Assembly (NCBI RefSeq): GCF_014203365.1
Contig: NZ_JACHIS010000001.1
Location: 4,774,001-4,838,000, forward strand
DNA length: 64,000 nucleotides
Source of the DNA: Actinoalloteichus hymeniacidonis
GTDB lineage: Bacteria; Actinomycetota; Actinomycetes; Mycobacteriales; Pseudonocardiaceae
Reading direction: 5' to 3'
Both the position numbers and the translations under genes were made by a program. This document shows positions 61,487 to 64,000 of the stretch, in pieces. The notes under the pieces were generated by a model. It was not told where the DNA came from. It was given only the letters and a program-made list of their open reading frames with translations, and made no database searches. Every line of letters starts with the position of its first letter. Within the stretch, counting starts at the first letter, position 1.

Positions 61487-61711
61487 GTGACGGCGGAATG
61501 TGGGGTCATTGTGGTCCGCAACCAATGGTCGGTGAACTGCCGGGATGTGGCGGGCAGGAAGCGCGATCTGACCGTCTTCGTCAACGATGGCCAGGTCGTC
61601 ATCGTCGCCCCACCCGGTGAGACCGCAGTGCTGGCACCCCTGGAGGTGGGCAGACTCAGGGCTGCGTTGCGCGACGCTGTGGTCACAGCGTCCGTAGCCT
61701 CTAAGGAATGA
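61487..61711 (+). CDS. Small hypothetical protein (74 aa)
   Basis: 74 aa from GTG 61487. Predicted compact alpha/beta protein (RNQWSVNCRDVAGRKRDLTVFVNDGQVVIVAPPGETAVLAPLEVGRLRAALRDAV). The stop overlaps the next start codon as ATGA, so it is probably coupled to the GNAT gene. No family recognised. The coding character is good: an ordered residue pattern and a 4-bp overlap. Confidence 0.6.
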   Translation: MTAECGVIVVRNQWSVNCRDVAGRKRDLTVFVNDGQVVIVAPPGETAVLAPLEVGRLRAALRDAVVTASVASKE

Positions 61712-62247
61712 CCGGAGCCAATACCGATCACCTCTCACGTACGACCATCCGGCCCGCCGACTCCTCGGACCTCGCGGGCATCCTGGCGATGCTCGATGAC
61801 GCCGTTCGCTGGTTGTGTGCCAAGGGCATCGAGGGCCAGTGGGGCTCGACGCCCTTCTCCGCCAGGGAGAGCACCGTCGATCGCGTCGCCGGTTGGGTTC
61901 GGCGAGGGGTGGTACAGGTCGCCGAGCAGGATGACGAACTGCTCGGCGTCCTCGCGTCGGGTCCCGCACCCGATTACGTCCCGGCCGCCACCGGGCCCGA
62001 GGTCTACGTCGTCGCGCTGGTGGCAGGTCGCACCCCGGCTGCGAAGGGCACCGGCGCCCGGTTGCTCCGCCTGGCCGAGCAGCAGGCCATCGACGAGGGT
62101 GTCGACCGCGTCCGGCTCGATTGCTGGGCGGGCGGCTCCGGCCGATTGATCGACTACTACCGGGGACAGGGCTACGAGCCGGTCGAGACCTTCGATCTCG
62201 ACGGTTGGCCCGGTCAGATCCTGCAACGCGAGTTGGACCGGCGGTGA
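61708..62247 (+). CDS. GNAT-family N-acetyltransferase
   Basis: 179 aa. N-terminus TTIRPADSSDLAGILAMLDDAVRWL; acetyl-CoA loop VVALVAGRTPAAKGTGARLLRLAEQQAI (about 107-134, GTGARL), then RVRLDCWAGGSGRLIDYYRGQGYEPVETF as the late GNAT part. ATG 61708 overlaps the previous stop. It is 31 bp before the AMP-binding gene, so the three genes may form one operon. Acceptor unknown. Confidence 0.88.
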   Translation: MTGANTDHLSRTTIRPADSSDLAGILAMLDDAVRWLCAKGIEGQWGSTPFSARESTVDRVAGWVRRGVVQVAEQDDELLGVLASGPAPDYVPAATGPEVYVVALVAGRTPAAKGTGARLLRLAEQQAIDEGVDRVRLDCWAGGSGRLIDYYRGQGYEPVETFDLDGWPGQILQRELDRR

Positions 62248-62278
62248 CGGCCCGCGACGCCCGGCTCCGGCGGGCGCG

Positions 62279-63970
62279 ATGACGGCCCAGGATCCACCCA
62301 ACAGCGTCTGGAGTGCACTGCACGGAATCCGCACCTTGATCGACAACGGGGTGCTGCGCCCGATGCGGCCGGATCGGCTCGTCCGGTTGCTCGCCGCGCT
62401 CTGGCGTTGGAACACCAGCCTGGCGCTGGGTTTCGCCACCGGCGCGGTCCGGCATCCCGACCGCCCCGCCGTGATCGACGAGCACGGCGCGGTCAGTTAT
62501 GCCGAACTCAACGACCGCACCACCCGACTGGCCAACGGTCTCGCGGACCTCGGCATCCGGGAGGGCTCGTGGCTCGGAGTGCTCTGCGGCAACCATCGTG
62601 CCCTGGTCGAGACCCTCGTCGCCGGCAGCAAACTCGGTGCCAACATCCTGCTGCTCACCAATAATCTCTCGCCTGCCGAGATCACCCGGTTCCTCGATAC
62701 ACATCAGGTCGACACCGTCATCGCCGACCACGATCTCGCGCCGAGGCTGCCGGTCGACGAACGCGGACTCACGGTCCTCACCGCGTGGACCGAGCGCACC
62801 ACGTCGGCGACCACCATCGACCAGCTCATCCTCGATTCGGAGCCGACACCGAGGCCGAGGCGGCAACGTTCCGATCAATCGGACGACAGCGTCGTGATGC
62901 TGACCTCCAGCAGTCACGGACTGGCCACCTCGGTGCCGAGCAGAACCCCGTCGCGGATCACCCCGGCCGCCACCGTCTTCGGCCGCATCCCGTTGGCGGC
63001 AGGCGAACGCACACTGATGGCGGCCCCGCTCTCGCACACCTGGGGGATGTCGGCCCTGCATCTGACCGTGGTCCTCGGCGCCACCCTGATCCTGCTGCGC
63101 GAGCCGACCACCGAGTCGATCCTCACCGCGCTGAAGCGTTATCGCTGCACATCGATGTTCGCCCGCCCCGACATGCTGCGCGGGCTGGTCGATGCCGGGC
63201 CCCCGGAGGGCGGGTTGCCCGCCCTGCGCGCCGTGGTCTCGACCGGCGGACAGCTGCCCGGCGACCTCGCCGCGCGCTTCCGCAACCATTTCGGTCCGGT
63301 GTTGCACAACCTGTACGGCACCACGGAGCTGTCCTGGGTCAGCATCGCCACCCCCGCCGATCTCCGACGGGCACCCGGCACCGTCGGCCGTCCCCCCAGA
63401 GACATCCAGGTGACGGTTCGGGACGAGTCCGGCAGGCTGCTGCCGCCCGACGAGACCGGCCAGATCTTCGTGGAGGGCGCTGGCTGGGACAGGGGCTTCG
63501 ACGAGAACAGCGTCGCCCAGTCCTCCGAGCAACCCGGCCGGGCCTTCACCGGCGACCTGGGACATTTCGACGCCACCGGCCTGCTCTTCGTCGATGGCAG
63601 CAAACGCGATGTCCCCTCGGCCGAGGAACGCCGAAAGTCCAAGGAGCGGCGGCAGGGCGACCGCCGCAAGGGCGATCGACGCAAGGTCGACCTGGGGCGC
63701 CCCGAGGGCGAACGGCGACGCGGTGAACGACGGCAGGGCGAACGACGTCAGGGCGATCGCAGGCAGAGCGATCGGGAGCGCAGGACCGACCGATCCCGAC
63801 CGGAGGAACGACCCGCGCAGCCCGATTGCACCGCCGGGCCGCCCGGGGAAGCCGATCGCGATTCGACCGGCACCTGCCTGCCAGGGCAGCCGACCAGCCC
63901 CGACCCGGATCGCGACGACCCCACGGGCCCGACCGGCGGATCGGAGCCCGACCAGCACGGTCCCGGATAA
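62279..63970 (+). CDS. AMP-binding (acyl-CoA synthetase-like) protein with degenerate P-loop and charged repeat tail
   Basis: 563 aa. Residues about 45-445 match the large N-terminal domain of ANL adenylating enzymes: RPAVIDEHGAVSYAELNDRTTRLAN, the A5 motif LYGTTELSW and A7 TGDLGHFDATG are retained. The A3 P-loop (normally TSGTTGxPK) is LTSSSHGLATS (about 205-215), lacking its key residues. The usual C-terminal domain with A8 and catalytic lysine A10 is missing; after VDGSKRDV (about 440-447) follows 115 residues rich in Arg, Glu, Asp, Lys and Gly, with RRQGDRRKGDRR-type repeats and a Pro/Asp/Gly end. Likely a pseudo-enzyme or binding protein; not a frameshift, since no frame encodes the lost domain. 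Confidence 0.85.
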   Translation: MTAQDPPNSVWSALHGIRTLIDNGVLRPMRPDRLVRLLAALWRWNTSLALGFATGAVRHPDRPAVIDEHGAVSYAELNDRTTRLANGLADLGIREGSWLGVLCGNHRALVETLVAGSKLGANILLLTNNLSPAEITRFLDTHQVDTVIADHDLAPRLPVDERGLTVLTAWTERTTSATTIDQLILDSEPTPRPRRQRSDQSDDSVVMLTSSSHGLATSVPSRTPSRITPAATVFGRIPLAAGERTLMAAPLSHTWGMSALHLTVVLGATLILLREPTTESILTALKRYRCTSMFARPDMLRGLVDAGPPEGGLPALRAVVSTGGQLPGDLAARFRNHFGPVLHNLYGTTELSWVSIATPADLRRAPGTVGRPPRDIQVTVRDESGRLLPPDETGQIFVEGAGWDRGFDENSVAQSSEQPGRAFTGDLGHFDATGLLFVDGSKRDVPSAEERRKSKERRQGDRRKGDRRKVDLGRPEGERRRGERRQGERRQGDRRQSDRERRTDRSRPEERPAQPDCTAGPPGEADRDSTGTCLPGQPTSPDPDRDDPTGPTGGSEPDQHGPG

Positions 63971-64000
63971 GGCAGAGTAGGGCCGTGACTTCCACAGAGA

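Noticed and set aside
63985-64000. Possible GTG start of another gene at the window end
   Set aside because: Only 16 nt are visible; too little to support a gene.
1-64000. CRISPR arrays, integrases, prophage or IS elements
   Set aside because: No regularly spaced repeats and no recombinase, transposase or phage structural genes recognised.

Overview
The window is bacterial DNA of very high G+C (about 70% by eye). Frequent GTG starts, few intrinsic terminators with U-tracts, an F420-type (Ddn-like) reductase and a Rho with a large Arg/Asp/Gly-rich insert point to Actinomycetota. The gene order (ArgS-like protein)-lysA-hom-thrC-thrB-rho-rpmE-prfA-prmC-sua5 is an actinobacterial core cluster. 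I infer a filamentous Pseudonocardiales-type genome (for example Actinoalloteichus-like); genus is a guess. I see no phage, IS element, plasmid gene or CRISPR array.

Region 1-11.9 kb (minus strand) is the core cluster. nrtL, lysA, hom, thrC and thrB are packed with 4-bp overlaps or a 1-bp gap and make aspartate-family amino acids. After a 0.48-kb gap come rho, rpmE, prfA, prmC and sua5 for termination, ribosome and tRNA functions. A small membrane-protein gene sits antisense to them. The normal argS slot holds an ArgS relative without a catalytic core.

Region 12-25 kb is mixed. It holds a DUF3105/DUF305 envelope pair, a TetR/Ddn-like divergent pair, a CDF metal exporter, tRNA-Arg(CCG), a solitary ectoine synthase downstream of an amino-acid dehydrogenase that has a candidate leader peptide, tatA/tatC, a CHAD protein, a Bcr/CflA exporter, a LOG hydrolase and a cytochrome P450 with three TTA codons.

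Region 25-34 kb holds two tandem, closely related secreted subtilases. The unit was duplicated together with its 5' region and the 3' tip of the neighbouring gene, leaving a visible scar at 28.6-28.83 kb. Region 34-43 kb holds small membrane proteins, a Leu-type tRNA with anticodon UAG but a short variable loop, a TetR/FMN-reductase pair with a clear operator, a DUF2249-cupin protein, an ABC-2 transporter with a two-component system, and a low-molecular-weight tyrosine phosphatase.

Region 43-57 kb holds a secreted GH19 chitinase with a DasR-like site, a Pr6Pr-type membrane protein, an alpha/beta hydrolase, a STAND ATPase without a sensor domain, a cellobiose-type ABC/GH1 operon with a palindromic operator but no local LacI repressor, a DUF305 lipoprotein divergent from an LVIVD-repeat secreted protein, and a TPR membrane protein. 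Region 57-64 kb holds two GNAT acetyltransferases, malQ, an EamA exporter, a 74-aa protein, and an AMP-binding protein whose catalytic C-terminal domain is replaced by a charged repeat tail. The most unusual items are this AMP-binding protein, the short-armed Leu-type tRNA, the subtilase duplication scar, the leader peptide and the sensor-less STAND protein.
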